Shown: positions 37,256 to 48,579 of the stretch, piece after piece
Layout of the letters: the number at the start of each line of letters is the position of its first letter
How positions within the stretch are numbered: position 1 is the first letter of the stretch
Assembly: GCF_002127325.2 (NCBI RefSeq)
Contig: NC_035447.2
Location: forward strand, 30,439,249 to 30,503,248
Source: Helianthus annuus
Taxonomy: Eukaryota > Streptophyta > Magnoliopsida > Asterales > Asteraceae
DNA length: 64,000 nucleotides
Reading direction: 5' to 3'
Translations under genes and position numbers: made by a program
Notes under the pieces: model-generated
Told to the model about the DNA's origin: nothing
Database searches by the model: none
The model's input: only the letters and a program-made list of their open reading frames with translations

Positions 37256-37716
37256 TGAAGACTCAAGAACCAGTTGGTGCGACCTGGTCAGAGTAGAGCT
37301 TCAGATGACCCGGCAAGAAACCTGCAAGATCACAAGAGACAAAGCACACCGTTAGCCTCGTCACAGGGAGGGGGGCCTCTCTGTGACCAAGCTCGGGCGT
37401 GAGAATAAGTATTTGTGAGGAGGAAATAGGTCAGGGAGAGAGAGAGGAGAGTTTAGAGAGAGAAAGTAGCAATTACCCCTTGCTGGAAGTCTTGGCGGGG
37501 TATTTATAGCTTTTGGGTGTGCTGATGTGGCAAGTTAGTTAGAGTCGGACCAGTCACTATCATGGTGGTTATGGAGGTGGGACCCAGTTAGTTATGTCGC
37601 ACCATCCTATATGTCCGATCTGTCTTACGGTGCAAGGTCCGGTCCGATCTGAGTGCGCTGTGATTCGGTTCTATTTATGGCGATGATTCGGTCCGGTCAG
37701 AGACGTATCCTCATCA
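37256..37716 (-). mobile_element. 5' LTR of the Tat element
   Basis: 461 bp with complete termini: TGATGAGGATACG to GAGTCTTCA on the minus strand. A minus-strand TATA box GCTATAAATA lies at 37501-37510, and a GA-rich stretch at about 37430-37465 would fall in the R/U5 transcript. Confidence 0.88.
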
Positions 37717-37776
37717 TTTGCGGTTTATGTTGATGTTATATCCAATAATTATGGTAAGTCATTATTAGAATCAAAA
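37717..37776. repeat. Right copy of the 60 bp direct repeat
   Basis: Identical over 60 bases to 11696-11755, beginning at the base after the LTR end. It continues into GC and 17 A residues (37779-37795), which shows the original uninterrupted locus. Confidence 0.9.
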
Positions 37777-39459
37777 GCAAAAAAAAAAAAAAAAAGAGCT
37801 TCGTTATAAAAATGCAACTCAGTATTTGCTCTAGGACCAGAAAGACCATGTTGTATTTTCCTCCTATTTCGGCAACCCCTCACCTTCTGATAGCACCCCG
37901 CCGTAAACGCCTACCTCTCCTCTTTCTTTGCATATATACTCGCTCGATCCTAGCATGACCAGTGTCATAATTCCTAGGTTCTGCTTACTTGCCACCGTTA
38001 TGTACTTGTATTTTTTATTTTTGTTCGTTATTCGGATAACCTACAATTTTTGGGTTTTCCTCCTCTTATATACAGGACAACTGATTTGTATTAATTGGTT
38101 TTCTAAATCATGACTTTTATGATATGGTTACCTTTGTGTTGCAAGTGGGTTTGAGTACGTTTGGTAGAGGCCGGCATCACTACACAAGCAAGTGGTAGGT
38201 TGTGAAAAAAATGGTTAAGTTTGTGAAAAAGAAAAAACAACTTTAATTTATTATAGTATTGTTTTTTTAAATATGTCACTTTGATAAATGATAATTAACC
38301 CATCATTAGTTATATATGTTCGCTGTCCATTTATGACTTGATCGTAGTGCTACCCCCTAATGAGAAACAATGATGCATCTATTAATTAAATGGGAAGATG
38401 CTCCTAAAGCTGCAAAATTTATCCTGATCGAATTTTATATTACTTCTCAATTATCATACTCTTCCTTTCTTCCTTTTGTTGTTTCATTATTTCTTTAATG
38501 TTCTTTTTAGCCCAAGTGGTATCAAACCTAATTAATCCTAAAGTGTGAGAACCCAAGTGTCAATACAAAGATTGGTACTTGCCTATATCTTTGAGAACAC
38601 TTAAAGCTTTTATTGTTTAAATGAGTGTAAGCGCGACTACAAAACAAGGGAGTATCTCTAACGGTCAAATCAGTCGGTAATCTAATTTGCGATAGATTAC
38701 TTACAGACTTTACCAAGGAATTACCGACTGAGTACCCTATCAAAGGATCACAGATTTTGTAACGTTGTCTATAGTGCTCGTTTCCGACGGTGATAAGCAT
38801 TGATAAGCATTTGTTTAGTGATTAAAGATATACCTATTAAAGCATAAAAGAGATAAAACATGCAACAGATGATAAAGAAGAACAAACCCTAGTTTTAGTA
38901 CATACTAACATTTAAAATCGTAGAATCCACTTTCTTGAATGCCCTCGAGTGAAAACACGATTTTTGTAGGAAAAAGTATATATTATAGATACTCTTCTAA
39001 GCAAATTTTTGTTTAAATATTTAAGTAAATTACATTTATCAACGTGAAGATATACACTAAATTTATACAAACCAAACTAACACAAACGGGGCATATTAAT
39101 GTTTGTTCATTTAACTTTTTCCGAACACGAACATGAACATTTAATCAAACGAATTTTTAAATCCATATCGATTCGTTAAAATTCTAAACGAATAGGTCAT
39201 GAACGTAAACGATCGTAAACAAAGAAACATAAACAAATGCAAACAAACACAAATGAATCACTGAATAAACAGAAAAAAAACATAAAGAAACACTAATAGA
39301 TAAGAGTAAATGAATGGCCCTTATATAGCTAAACAATCTAGGGTTTCTACCTAATGATCAAATATTTAAGTGTTTAAATTAAAAATAAATATAAAATATA
39401 AACGGAAATATTATTACATACGGACCTATTATATAGAGTACGGGGTCAACCATGACCAT

Positions 39460-39503
<44 letters not shown>

Positions 39504-40220
39504 AACTTATATGACGGTTTTTTTACCACCCTTTAGATTTTTCAAGTCACCCTCTAATATTTTTGAACTACTTACAAAATATTAAATCTAAAAATGCTGC
39601 ATTTGATCAAACAAAGTGAAAAGGAAAAGACATAAGTATGAATTAAATCGAGTATTTCACTTATTCTTTCCAAATTAAATGGTTATTGAACAAGTTGCAA
39701 GGAGTTATGTAACCCAATCTGACTTGAACACATCGATGTTGAGTTAAACGACATTTGACCATCCAAAAAACCCAACCCTAATAAAAAAAGTTCCTAGGTT
39801 CGTCACTTTATATACGTGTATACTTTTGTATCAATATTTAAGCAAACGTCATAAACAAAAAGACATAAACGAATGTAAATAAATAAAATAAACAAACGTA
39901 AACTAATGAACGAAAAATGTGCTCATGTTTTATTCATTAATTTAATTAATGAACAAAAAAATTATGTTTATGATCGTTCGTTTATTAACCAAACGAACTT
40001 TCTGTCGAATAAAACGTTCATTTTATTTACATGGCTAAATAAAATATAAGAATTTAACAAATCGGGGAAAACTCGGCGTGCATATCACTGGAGACTTTTT
40101 CAATGACAGGTCGAAGATATCGTATTTTATTCTATATATTTAAGGTGACGTTTATAAATTTTCAATGTTCCAGAAAAGTGCTTCCTTTGTCTCTCTTCCG
40201 TAGTTTGTTTTTATGTAAAA
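37777..40220. other. Low-complexity intergenic stretch with A17 and T38 runs
   Basis: No gene is supported. There is an A run at 37779-37795 and a pure T run of 38 at 39462-39499, possibly the reversed poly(A) tail of an old non-LTR insertion. Stretches of 'acaaacgtaaa'-like sequence flank it (39120-39260 and 39840-40010). A pyrimidine-rich segment near 37860-37930 looks like a leader but no coding sequence follows. Confidence 0.4.
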
Positions 40221-41600
40221 CTAGTTGATGTCTCGCCCGTGTTGCGGGACGATAACCGAATAATTCTCAATCAATTAAAAAAATACTACTATAATTTTGC
40301 AAAGAAAGAAACTAAAACGATGATAAAATCGTAACTTTCGGCTCAGGGCAAAACTGTAATTTTTCAGGACTAATGAGCGAGTGTTAGGCAGCTACTTGAG
40401 ACAAAAAAAATTAAATGGAGTCAACCAATTAAAACAAAAAACTTCTATAGTTTTGAAAAAAAAACTAAAACGATGGGAAAAATGTAATTTTAAACAGAGG
40501 GCGAAATCTTAATTTTATTTCAGGGATAAAATCGTAAATTAAAAGGACCAATGAGGGAGTGCCAGGGAGCTGCCGACATGACTACAATTTTACACTGGGG
40601 CAAAATCGTAATTTAACCATGAAAACAAACAAAAACGATGGAGAAAATGTAAATTTAAGTTGAGGGCAAAATCTTAACTTCGATGTGAGAAAAAAAATAC
40701 TGATGGCAAAACTGTAAATTTCAACGGGGCAAAATCGTATTTTTTAACCGAGGGCAAAACTGAAATTTTTAGCTTGGAGCAAAAGCGTACATTTATTTTT
40801 AAGTGGGGGTAAAAATATAATTTTGAACTGATGTCAAAATCGTAATTTTTAGGAAAAAAACTAATGGCAAAAGTGTAAATTTAAATGGGGCAAAATCGTT
40901 ATTTTGAACAGAGGGCAAAATTGAAAAACTTATTTGGGAGCAAAAGCGTAAATTTATTTTTAAGTGGGGGTAAAAACATAATTTTAAACTGATGGCAAAA
41001 TCGTAATTTAAAGTGGGATAAAATTGTAAATTTGTTGGGATAATAGGGGAGTGTGAGGCAAGTGCCTGACACTATTCCCTTTGCCGCCCATTTCAGCCAA
41101 TAGATGGAAGGCACCCCCGCATTACAACGAGGGCGTAAAACCGTGCCAAACAGCATCAATGCAACATTATCGCAGCGACCACCAACACTGAAGTTGCGGC
41201 GTGTTTATTTGAAGAAATTAGACCGAAACGCTAAACATGGAAATTAATAACTAAGTCGATCTAGAACCCGCACGCTATGTTGAACCTGTCAAACAGGGAA
41301 AAAATAGACGATGTAAAAACGTTGAACCACGCACGCACGTTGTGTCGTGTTAACTCGCAAAATTTAGAACAAAACGTAAAAACCTTTAACCACACACGCA
41401 TGTTGCGATGTGTGAACCCTCAAAATTTAGAAAAGAAGCATAAAACAAAAAAAGTTATGAAAAATGCAAACTACAAAGAAGCAAAATTGAAAGTTAAAAA
41501 AGTTTTGAGGATAAATTGCAAAAGATAAAAAGTTTTGGGTAAAAGTAAAAAAAAAAGTTTTGGGTTAAAAGTAATTTATTAAATACTTTTGGGTGAAAAG
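40221..41600 (-). mobile_element. Helitron-like element (3' end at 40221), right end unresolved
   Basis: On the minus strand the sequence ends GTCCCGCAACACGGG, a short hairpin, then a few bases and CTAG followed by T, like Helitron 3' ends. The body from about 41190 (GACCGAAACGCTAAACATGG, TCGATCTAGAACCCGC, CAAAATTTAGAACAAAACG) is related to 43160-43350 in the element at 42462. No Rep/helicase is coded. The 5' end was not found. Confidence 0.45.
40330..41040. repeat. Degenerate minisatellite around GGGCAAAATCGTAATTTT
   Basis: A motif of about 17-20 bases built on GGCAAAATCGTAATTT recurs at least fifteen times with variable spacing and many variants (ACTGTAAATTT, AAAGCGTAAATTT). Confidence 0.75.
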
Positions 41601-41625
41601 TAAAAAAAAAAGATTTTTTTTTTTT

Positions 41626-41940
41626 GAAAATCTCCCAAAGCATTGGGCAGAAGACATATATGCATAAATTAGTTGCTTATTTATGAATTTTTTTTGAAAA
41701 TCCTCGAAAGTATTGGGTACAAGACATATACGCATAAATAAGTTGCTTATATATAATGTTTTAACGTTAATATGAATTCAAAAGGACACATATAGACTAC
41801 AAAATAAATCATTTTCATCGAAGAAGAGATTTGTCGGGAACGAACCCACGTACACTATTCAAAAGAACGCATATACACTACAAATAAATCATTTTCATCG
41901 AAGAATAGATTCTTGGGAACGAACCCATATGCACTACAAA
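41626..41940. repeat. Two adjacent tandem duplications
   Basis: A unit of about 65 bp (GAAAATCTCCCAAAGCATTG...) is repeated at about 41634 and 41697. A unit of about 80 bp (AATAAATCATTTTCATCGAAG...) is repeated at about 41778 and 41858. Copies differ at several positions, so they are old. Confidence 0.7.
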
Positions 41941-42223
41941 AAAGATGGTTTTCGTAAGAGATGGACACTCATTTGTGTAGCAATGATGGCGTGGTGTGGT
42001 GCACTGGCGTATAATTACTATATATATCATGTTTTTCTTAACACATATATATGATACTTAATATCTCATACGCAATATATCGTGTTTTTTGAACACATCA
42101 GGGTCGGGCGGGGTGGGCGACGACCCAAAGCCTAATCTTCCTGAGGGCCCGGATACATATTTTTTTATAAAAATTATATTATACATATATTGAATAAACT
42201 AATAAGAATACAACAAACTATTC

Positions 42224-42285
42224 CAGCCTAGCTGGTAGATTCCTTAAATTTCATATCTTAAGCCCGACATTCGATTCCCGACCCT
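42224..42285 (+). repeat. tRNA-like A and B boxes, possible SINE head
   Basis: CAGCCTAGCTGGTAGA (42224-42239) resembles a pol III A box and GACATTCGATTCCCG (42266-42280) a B box, 40 bp apart, which is normal for tRNA-derived SINEs. A full tRNA fold, tail and target duplication were not found. Confidence 0.35.
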
Positions 42286-42461
42286 TTCTTTTTGTCTTAG
42301 TATTTTTTCATTGAGTGACATGATACAAATAAAACAAACATTTTATATGACTCCAACCCAAATCCAATACAACATGTCGTGGGTCCCAGCCACATTAATC
42401 ATCATATCATTTGATCCATAACAAAAAGCAATCCTACCATGTGCATTAAATCTATTATAAA

Positions 42462-43775
42462 CTAGTATTAAACCCCTTGCGATGCAGCGGTTGTCATAAA
42501 ACTGTGTTAAGTAGTAGCGATACTATACCATTGTCAGTGACCACCAACACCGGAAAAGCTCGTTAAAACAAAATAAATAAAAACGGGAAAAAAATAACGT
42601 CGAGCGAAAAGCAGACGTAAAATTAGGACTGGCAATTTTACACGAATATACGACACGAACCTACACGAAGTTAACAGGTATCGTGTATGGCCTTAATAGA
42701 TATCATGTACCAAACAGGTAGAGACGAGATTACCTGTTAATTTTCGTGTATAAACAGGTTAAATACCTGTTTACCTGTTAATATTCGTTAGTACACGATA
42801 AGAAATTAAATTAAATAAAACTCATCCGCTATGTGCGTGTGGGTTCCTTAATTCCTTTCTATTTTCATTCCTCATTCAATTAAAAAAAAAAATAATAAAA
42901 CCCTAAACTCCATCTGTAACTCTCAGATAACATGTCATGTTCATGTTAACAGGTATTAACAGGTAATTTCGTGTATAACCGTTGAACAGTCGTGTTAACA
43001 GGTAATTTTCGTGTATATCATGTCGTGTTCGTGTTTGAAAAAAAGGACACGATAAGTTATCGTGTCGTGTTCGTGTATGGGATTTCGTGTATCTTATCAT
43101 GTCGTGTCTTATCGTGTACGGGTATACACGATATGCCAGCCCTACGTAAAATCTTTGAATCGCGCACGCTCGTTGCTGAGAAATTAAACCGAAACGTAAA
43201 ACATAGAAAAAAATAACTAAGTCCGTCCAGGACCCGTGTGTTGGGCGAACTTGCCAAACGCAGAAAAATAGATGTGACGCGACGGGCCAGTCAAACGGGA
43301 AAAAATATACGCATTAATTCACAAAATTTAGAACGAAACAAAAAAACTTGTGAAAAATGAAAAGTATGGTGAACCAAAATTAAAAATAAATAAGAGTTGG
43401 GATTAAATTGCAAAAGATGAAAAACTTTGGGTTAAAAGTAAAAAAATGGTCTAAATTACAAAATTGAAGTTATTTATTAATTTTATATAAAGATAAAAAT
43501 AAGTTATATCTATTGGTTATTAATTAATATTAATATTAAAAGAAATTTATTAAACAAATATAAATAAAATTTATGAGGTTGAAGGAGAGAACGTCATGTG
43601 GCATTATTTGGAGTCTTTTATTATAAGTTGGATTAGATTATAAATTTTCTTCTTAACTTGATATGATTTAAATTATAACTTATTATTTTTAAAAAATGTT
43701 ACTTTTAAGATTTGATGTTTTCTGAAAGAGGTCGTTGAACTTATATAAGAGACATTTTCATATCTATATATAGTA
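42462..43775 (-). mobile_element. Second Helitron-like element, split by a hAT MITE
   Basis: The left edge is CTAG preceded by A and followed by a GC-rich imperfect hairpin (CCCCTTGCGATGCAGCGG). Its body matches parts of the element at 40221. The right end near 43775 (TATCTATATATAGTA) is a guess. No coding region. The hAT MITE 42624-43144 lies inside. Confidence 0.4.
42624..43144. mobile_element. hAT-type MITE, 8 bp TSD CGTAAAAT
   Basis: 521 bp with ends TAGGACTGGCA and TGCCAGCCCTA, and exact 8 bp flanks CGTAAAAT (42616-42623 and 43145-43152), the hAT duplication length. The interior is made of short repeats of ACAGGTAATTTTCGTGTAT and GTGTCGTGTTCGTGTA on both strands. No transposase. Confidence 0.88.
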
Positions 43776-43815
43776 TTTGTTTTGTCTTTGGGTTTATAAC
43801 AATTATTGTTGCATT

Positions 43816-44003
43816 CAGGGGCGAAGCTTTGAAGGGGCCGGGAGGGGCGCCCGACCCCCTCAACTTTTCGGCCAGTAGTGTTATATATGTAGTTTTCGTA
43901 TAGAAATTTTTGGTATACATGTTTTCGACTCCCCGGTTCTATAGAAATTTTTGGGTATATACGTTTTCGACCCCCCTGTAAAAAATTTCAAGCTTCGCCG
44001 CTG
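43816..44003. mobile_element. Small hAT-type MITE, 8 bp TSD GTTGCATT
   Basis: 188 bp with ends CAGGGGCGAAGCTTTGAA and TTTCAAGCTTCGCCGCTG and exact 8 bp flanks GTTGCATT (43808-43815 and 44004-44011). A duplicated TATAGAAATTTTTGG motif lies inside. Non-coding. Confidence 0.88.
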
Positions 44004-44300
44004 GTTGCATTATAGACTTTGTATATTAGAGTTATTGGCGTTATATTATAGGCCCAAAATTTTTTAAGGATTCTTGAAGGCGGCACTGGAACACATATAT
44101 ATGATACTTTATCTCATACAAAAAGACATGCACAGAATAACCATTGACAATATTATAGGTAGCAAGTGGCAACTCAATTATTCAAATTATACAAAACCAA
44201 AGTAACTAAGAGAATCCAACAAGGGATTAAAGATACAACACGAGATAGCGTTAATTAAGAATATCACCTACCATGATCTTGTCTTCTCCTCTTCTTCCCA

Positions 44301-44750
44301 TTAAGGGTTATAATTCCATGAATAAGCACCATAATTAGGAGGCAACATATGAGGGTTTTGTAGAGAGTTCCCAGAACTTTGTGGCATCATCAATGTGTTT
44401 TGATCACTCGAAAACCGAATAAGATCTGCATTAGTTGCATCTAGTTCCTTTTGTAGTCGAAGAACTTGCCTTTGAAGTACAGAAATTGCACCAACACAGC
44501 CATAAACGGGGTCTTTTAGACGTGCCTCGGCCTCGTATGCTAGAGAGTTAACAGCATCTTCTCTTTGATGAGGGGCGATTTCATTGAGGAGTTTGCTAAC
44601 GTTGCTCGCCCCAAATATTTTGTGGACATTTGCGAATTTTGTCGGATCTTCCGGTGGGAAATATGGAGAGAAAACACATCCTTGGATGCATTTTCTTCTT
44701 AAGAACTTGCAGGCTGCACATGGAGCATTAGGATGGGTGGAAGAAGCCAT
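44301..44750 (-). CDS. LOB-domain (LBD) transcription factor, class I
   Basis: An intact 149-codon frame without introns. The LOB domain fills residues 8-108: the zinc-binding block CAACKFLRRKCIQGC (CX2CX6CX3C), the GAS block running from FANVHKIFGASNV through LNEIAPHQREDAVNSL to DPVYGCVGAI, and the leucine-zipper-like VLQRQVLRLQKELDATNADL that defines class I. Such proteins are plant-specific nuclear DNA-binding factors that act at organ boundaries and in lateral organ and vascular development. The sequence looks closest to LOB itself as I remember it, but the family is large and I give no symbol. The tail after the domain is short (about 40 residues, Asn/Pro-rich). The start MASS followed closely by CAAC is usual for the family. 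A TATA box lies about 140 bp upstream. It is the only host gene with an intact frame in the window and is closely flanked by transposons. Confidence 0.93.
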   Translation of the reverse strand: MASSTHPNAPCAACKFLRRKCIQGCVFSPYFPPEDPTKFANVHKIFGASNVSKLLNEIAPHQREDAVNSLAYEAEARLKDPVYGCVGAISVLQRQVLRLQKELDATNADLIRFSSDQNTLMMPQSSGNSLQNPHMLPPNYGAYSWNYNP

Positions 44751-44891
44751 ATGCTTATGTGATGTTGGTCTACATGTTGAGAAATCAATTAAAGGTATTT
44801 TACTGATCTTAAAACTTGATTAAATAAAAAATCACTAAAGCTAATTAAGGGAACTTCTTGAAAGAATTCAATGTTTCTTGCTACACCTAAT

Positions 44892-44905
44892 TTTAAATAT
44901 ATAGG
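44892..44905 (-). promoter_or_regulatory. Likely TATA box of the LBD gene
   Basis: CCTATATATTTAAA on the minus strand, about 140 bp before the ATG, which would give a leader of about 110 bases. No other TATA-like site lies closer. An intron in the leader cannot be excluded. Confidence 0.45.
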
Positions 44906-46999
44906 TTTACAAGATAATGAGATAATGATAAAACATGAATAAATATCATAATATTCAATTTCAAACCAGAGATTGAATAATTACTAACAAATAAACTAAA
45001 AGATAAATAATAAATCAAATAATAATAGCTATTATAGATAACTCGACTAACACTTCTCAAACATCAAAGTGAGACCAATTCAAGAACGAAACACAAATAT
45101 CTATAATTAGATCGAATGGCCCATTGCTTTCATGAGAGTAAAGATTGATATCAAAAGTAAACTTATACATCAAACTTAAAGTAAACTTGTACATCAAAAA
45201 CAGTTTCTTGAATTAGCATGCAGATTGTATATCATGATCATGGCAGGACAAGACAAGATGGAACAATAAACACAAAAACCCATCTTATAGTTTGTGTCAC
45301 TTTCAATCTTAGATATTTAAATTAACCTAAGAACTTACTTCTGAATTCTTGGATTTTCTAGCTTCAAGCTCAAACTTCTTGTTGTTTACGGCCTCAAAAT
45401 GTTTGCTTAGAAAATCTTTCTGCCGACTGAAGATCAGCTTAAAATATAAAATTAGAAATATATTAGGTTTCACACTCACAAGTCAAAAGTGGGCTATTTT
45501 TTTAGTTTTTAAGGGTTATAGCAGTTTGAAACAATACTCAAAATTTTCATTGTCAGGACTGCTTCAAGAATTTCTTGTAACAAGCCGGAAAATTAGACTA
45601 CAAACACCAAGTCCTGGCTATAATTATTATTTTTACTTAGAATTTGTGATTGTTCTGTACATATTTGGATCCTCCAAAATTTGGTCCCTTCTATACTCAT
45701 GAAAAGCTGCAACAGATTCCTTTGTAAGTATACACACACACAAAGATTTTTCAAGACAATCCCATTGATCTCCCACCAGATTCAAAGGACACTAAAGTCA
45801 GCATGAATAGAAAAAACTATAAAGAATCTATGTACACCTACTAGATCTACTAGCATAGCATGTACAAGTTAAAAAAGAACAATTGTTTCAAGTACCCCAT
45901 GAAGCAAAATCAAGAAAAAAGAATACTTGTGTTCCAAATAACTAATCTTTGCATGTCACAGTGATCATTTAGGGTTTGTTGTTGGTTGATTATCTTGCAG
46001 TCTAAATTATTTGACAAAAAAAGAACAAAGGGTTTGTTGTGTACAGAACAATTTAATGAAAGAATATAAAGATCATGTACCTTTTGTTGCCCTAGCTAGT
46101 GTATCTAATATGTTAGTAGCAGTGTAAGATCTCAGAAGCTATTTGAGTTGAATACCTGATGGTTGTGTATATATTCTTTGAAATTTAAAGGGTAGCTACA
46201 ACTATAGCTAAGGTGCAGCCATTGAAGACTTTGATGATAGTTTCTTTGGATCAGGAGAAAAAGTAAACCCTAGATGAGCATTATTTAAGGAGGATCAACA
46301 AGAAGGCAGAAGCACAATTATATGGACCAGAAAAAGGTAGTTTAGGTAAAGTTTTAGAAAAGGAAGGAGAGAGAGTATGATTATGTAAATGTGAAGGAAT
46401 TTGAGACAAACAAATCACATTCGAGTAATTTGCAAGGGTTTTATTATATGTAACCAAATTAAAATGATTACTGATTTGTTGAAATAGAAACAGATTCTAC
46501 GTCCTTTGCATACAAATGTTACTTCATGTTATTAATGTAAATTTATTCCATTATTCTGTTTTATAAAACATGTTGCAAACAATTCTAAAAAGACAAAATT
46601 AATATATATTTTAAGTTGAATCTTAAGAAAAGAGAAAGAATTTGAATGATAATGCATCGTCTAATCTAGGAACGGAGATGAAACTTGTGAGTTATAATAA
46701 GTATATAAATGGAAATCTTTACACCTATAATTAATGACAATCGAGAAGTTATTTACACACGTTTTAAGACCGTGAGTGATGTACGTAATGTGACGTTTTA
46801 TTAGCGAACTTTACAATTCACAAAACTACGAATTTAAAACCTGTCTTTAGATTTTTTTAATCGGAAATGGTTACCAAATAACCATTGTGCATAGGTTCAA
46901 TCCGTTAGTGTGTCTAAACGGTTTAAGTTAGTATGATGGCAAAGATTCATAGGTTGTGACAATATGTATTATTAACAACTAACTTAATTCTATGTTATA
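44906..46999. other. Upstream region of the LBD gene
   Basis: About 2 kb of AT-rich DNA without a recognisable coding region or transposon end. It probably holds the LBD promoter and upstream elements. Single frames (such as 45349-45702 on the plus strand) have no recognisable protein motif. Confidence 0.4.
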
Positions 47000-47002
47000 T
47001 AA

Positions 47003-48579
47003 GTGCATCTCCAACGCGTCGTCCAGTGCGTTGATTTGAATTCTGGACGACGAAAAACGGACGAGGGTAGCGACGTAGGAAGTGAAGTGGAGTGGTTTAG
47101 ATGGGGTGAGGTCCGCTCAAGCGGACTAGTCCGGAAGTTGTGGGTGGGCCTCTGTAGTGGGGTTTGGAATAAATAAATAAAAAAAAACCATTTTTGTTTT
47201 ACTCTTATGTTTTTTGAATAAAAAAAGTTATACCTAATAAAATTATACATAAATTATATAAAACAAATTACATAAAAATTACATAAACCTAATTAAACTA
47301 TTACACAAACCTAATTATAATATTACACAAACCTAATTTTAATAGTAGATAAACCTAATTAAAATTAAAAATATTATAAAAGCCTAAAATTAAAACATTA
47401 ATTAGTCCTAATTAAACACATAAAAGCCCTAATATATCCCATCCCCATCATCGAGGGTTTAGGGTTGGATTCTGGAGATGACACGCAACGATTGCTATCA
47501 CGACCACCCGACCTCTCATCTCGATTACAACGTCCGAAGTAAGAAGATGAAGGTTATGGTTCATCGTCCACCGGTAATAGGGATTCCTCACCTGGTTATG
47601 TTTCATACCCTTCAGCGCAGCTAGGTACGACTTGTGTTTGATGGAGGTTTATGGGTGGGGGGGTTTGTGGGTGAAGGGTTTGTGTTGAAGTTTGTTTAAC
47701 TCCCCCCAAGTCATAGACGATCAAATTACAGTTGAGCCATGGTGTAGTCATAAACCAAGTTCAACTCCTCATTTGTTAGAGGATTTGGATCATCAAACAC
47801 TTCTCGAGGTGGTGGGTTTGAAGGTTGAGTAAGGTAGACTGTTGCAGGTGAATGGTTTGCGAGATAATGATTTAAACGGAGTGATTACCTAGGCCTTGGT
47901 GCCCGTGGATGGTAGAATACTGCAGGTTGAGGGTTGACTGTTGTCGGTGGAAAGTAGACTATTGTGGGCGGAGGGTAGATTGTTACCGATGGAGGGTTAA
48001 CAGAGCAGCGTTAGAATGTCGATGAGACGATCCCTGAGATTCGACGGTCTGCCTGCACCACTTTGACACCCATGTCTTCAAATTAGTTTGGTATTTGCAG
48101 TGAGTTGTGAAGTGAGATGTGCAAATACGGGAAAGAGATGCTATATTTATAGGAACTAGAAAACTAGTTGTTTGAAACTAGTCATTGAAATAATAACAGT
48201 TTGAAAAAATTAGTCGTCTACACAGTACGTTTGAAAAAATAGCCGTTGGAGCAATAACCGTGTGAGAATAATAAATAAAAATAGAGAATTTAAAAAAAAA
48301 TATTATCAATCATTTAAAATTTAATAAATATATTATGTTTATATAATTTAAAAATGAAAATATATTTTATTAATATAAAAAAAATAAAATTATTATTTAT
48401 ATGATTTATAAATGGCATATATAAATTATAAAGAGAAAAGGAAAATTAGGTGATGAGATTGATAATGAGGTGGAAGTTTAGAATGGTTTAATGTTGTGGG
48501 AAAAATAGAGTTTGAAATGATGTAGCATGCTAACTAGACTAGTCTACATTTGGACCACCCTTTAGCGTTTTGAATGCTC
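47003..48579. mobile_element. PIF/Harbinger-like element, TSD TAA
   Basis: 1577 bp. The left end GTGCATCTCCAACGC and the complement of the right end, GAGCATTCAAAACGC, share ten of fifteen bases, and both sides have TAA (47000-47002 and 48580-48582), as in PIF/Harbinger insertions. The inside holds GC-richer DNA (47440-48110) with a repeated 'ggtggatggtagactgttg'-like motif, perhaps a decayed gene, but no transposase motif. Confidence 0.5.

Larger units (their letters stand above)
11756..37716 (-). mobile_element. Tat-lineage Ty3 retrotransposon, integrase-less, carrying nested elements
   Basis: Read on the minus strand the order is 5' LTR (37716-37256), primer-binding site, gag, protease, reverse transcriptase, RNase H, a second archaeal-type RNase H, then an antisense gene, PPT (12222-12212) and 3' LTR (12211-11756). 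Dual RNase H marks the Tat lineage, in which antisense extra ORFs are known. Integrase sequence is absent: coding similarity stops about 25 codons before 15949. It spans 25,961 bp, of which about 17.0 kb is the inserted solo LTR D with element A inside it. The two LTRs differ at about 10 of 454 positions, so it is older than element A inside it. Confidence 0.88.

Noticed and set aside
37860..38113. Possible start of a host gene (pyrimidine-rich leader and a 61-codon frame)
   Set aside because: The frame is hydrophobic low-complexity DNA with no conserved motif or following exon that I could support.
39462..39499. T38 run as the poly(A) tail of a LINE or SINE
   Set aside because: No reverse transcriptase, pol III boxes or target duplication could be found next to it, so it is listed only as a homopolymer.
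40899..41528. Open frames in the GGCAAAATCGTAATTT region on both strands
   Set aside because: They follow the degenerate minisatellite and nearby low-complexity DNA and have no family resemblance.
45349..45702. 117-codon plus-strand frame upstream of the LBD gene
   Set aside because: No motif, AT-driven composition, and no promoter or splice context.
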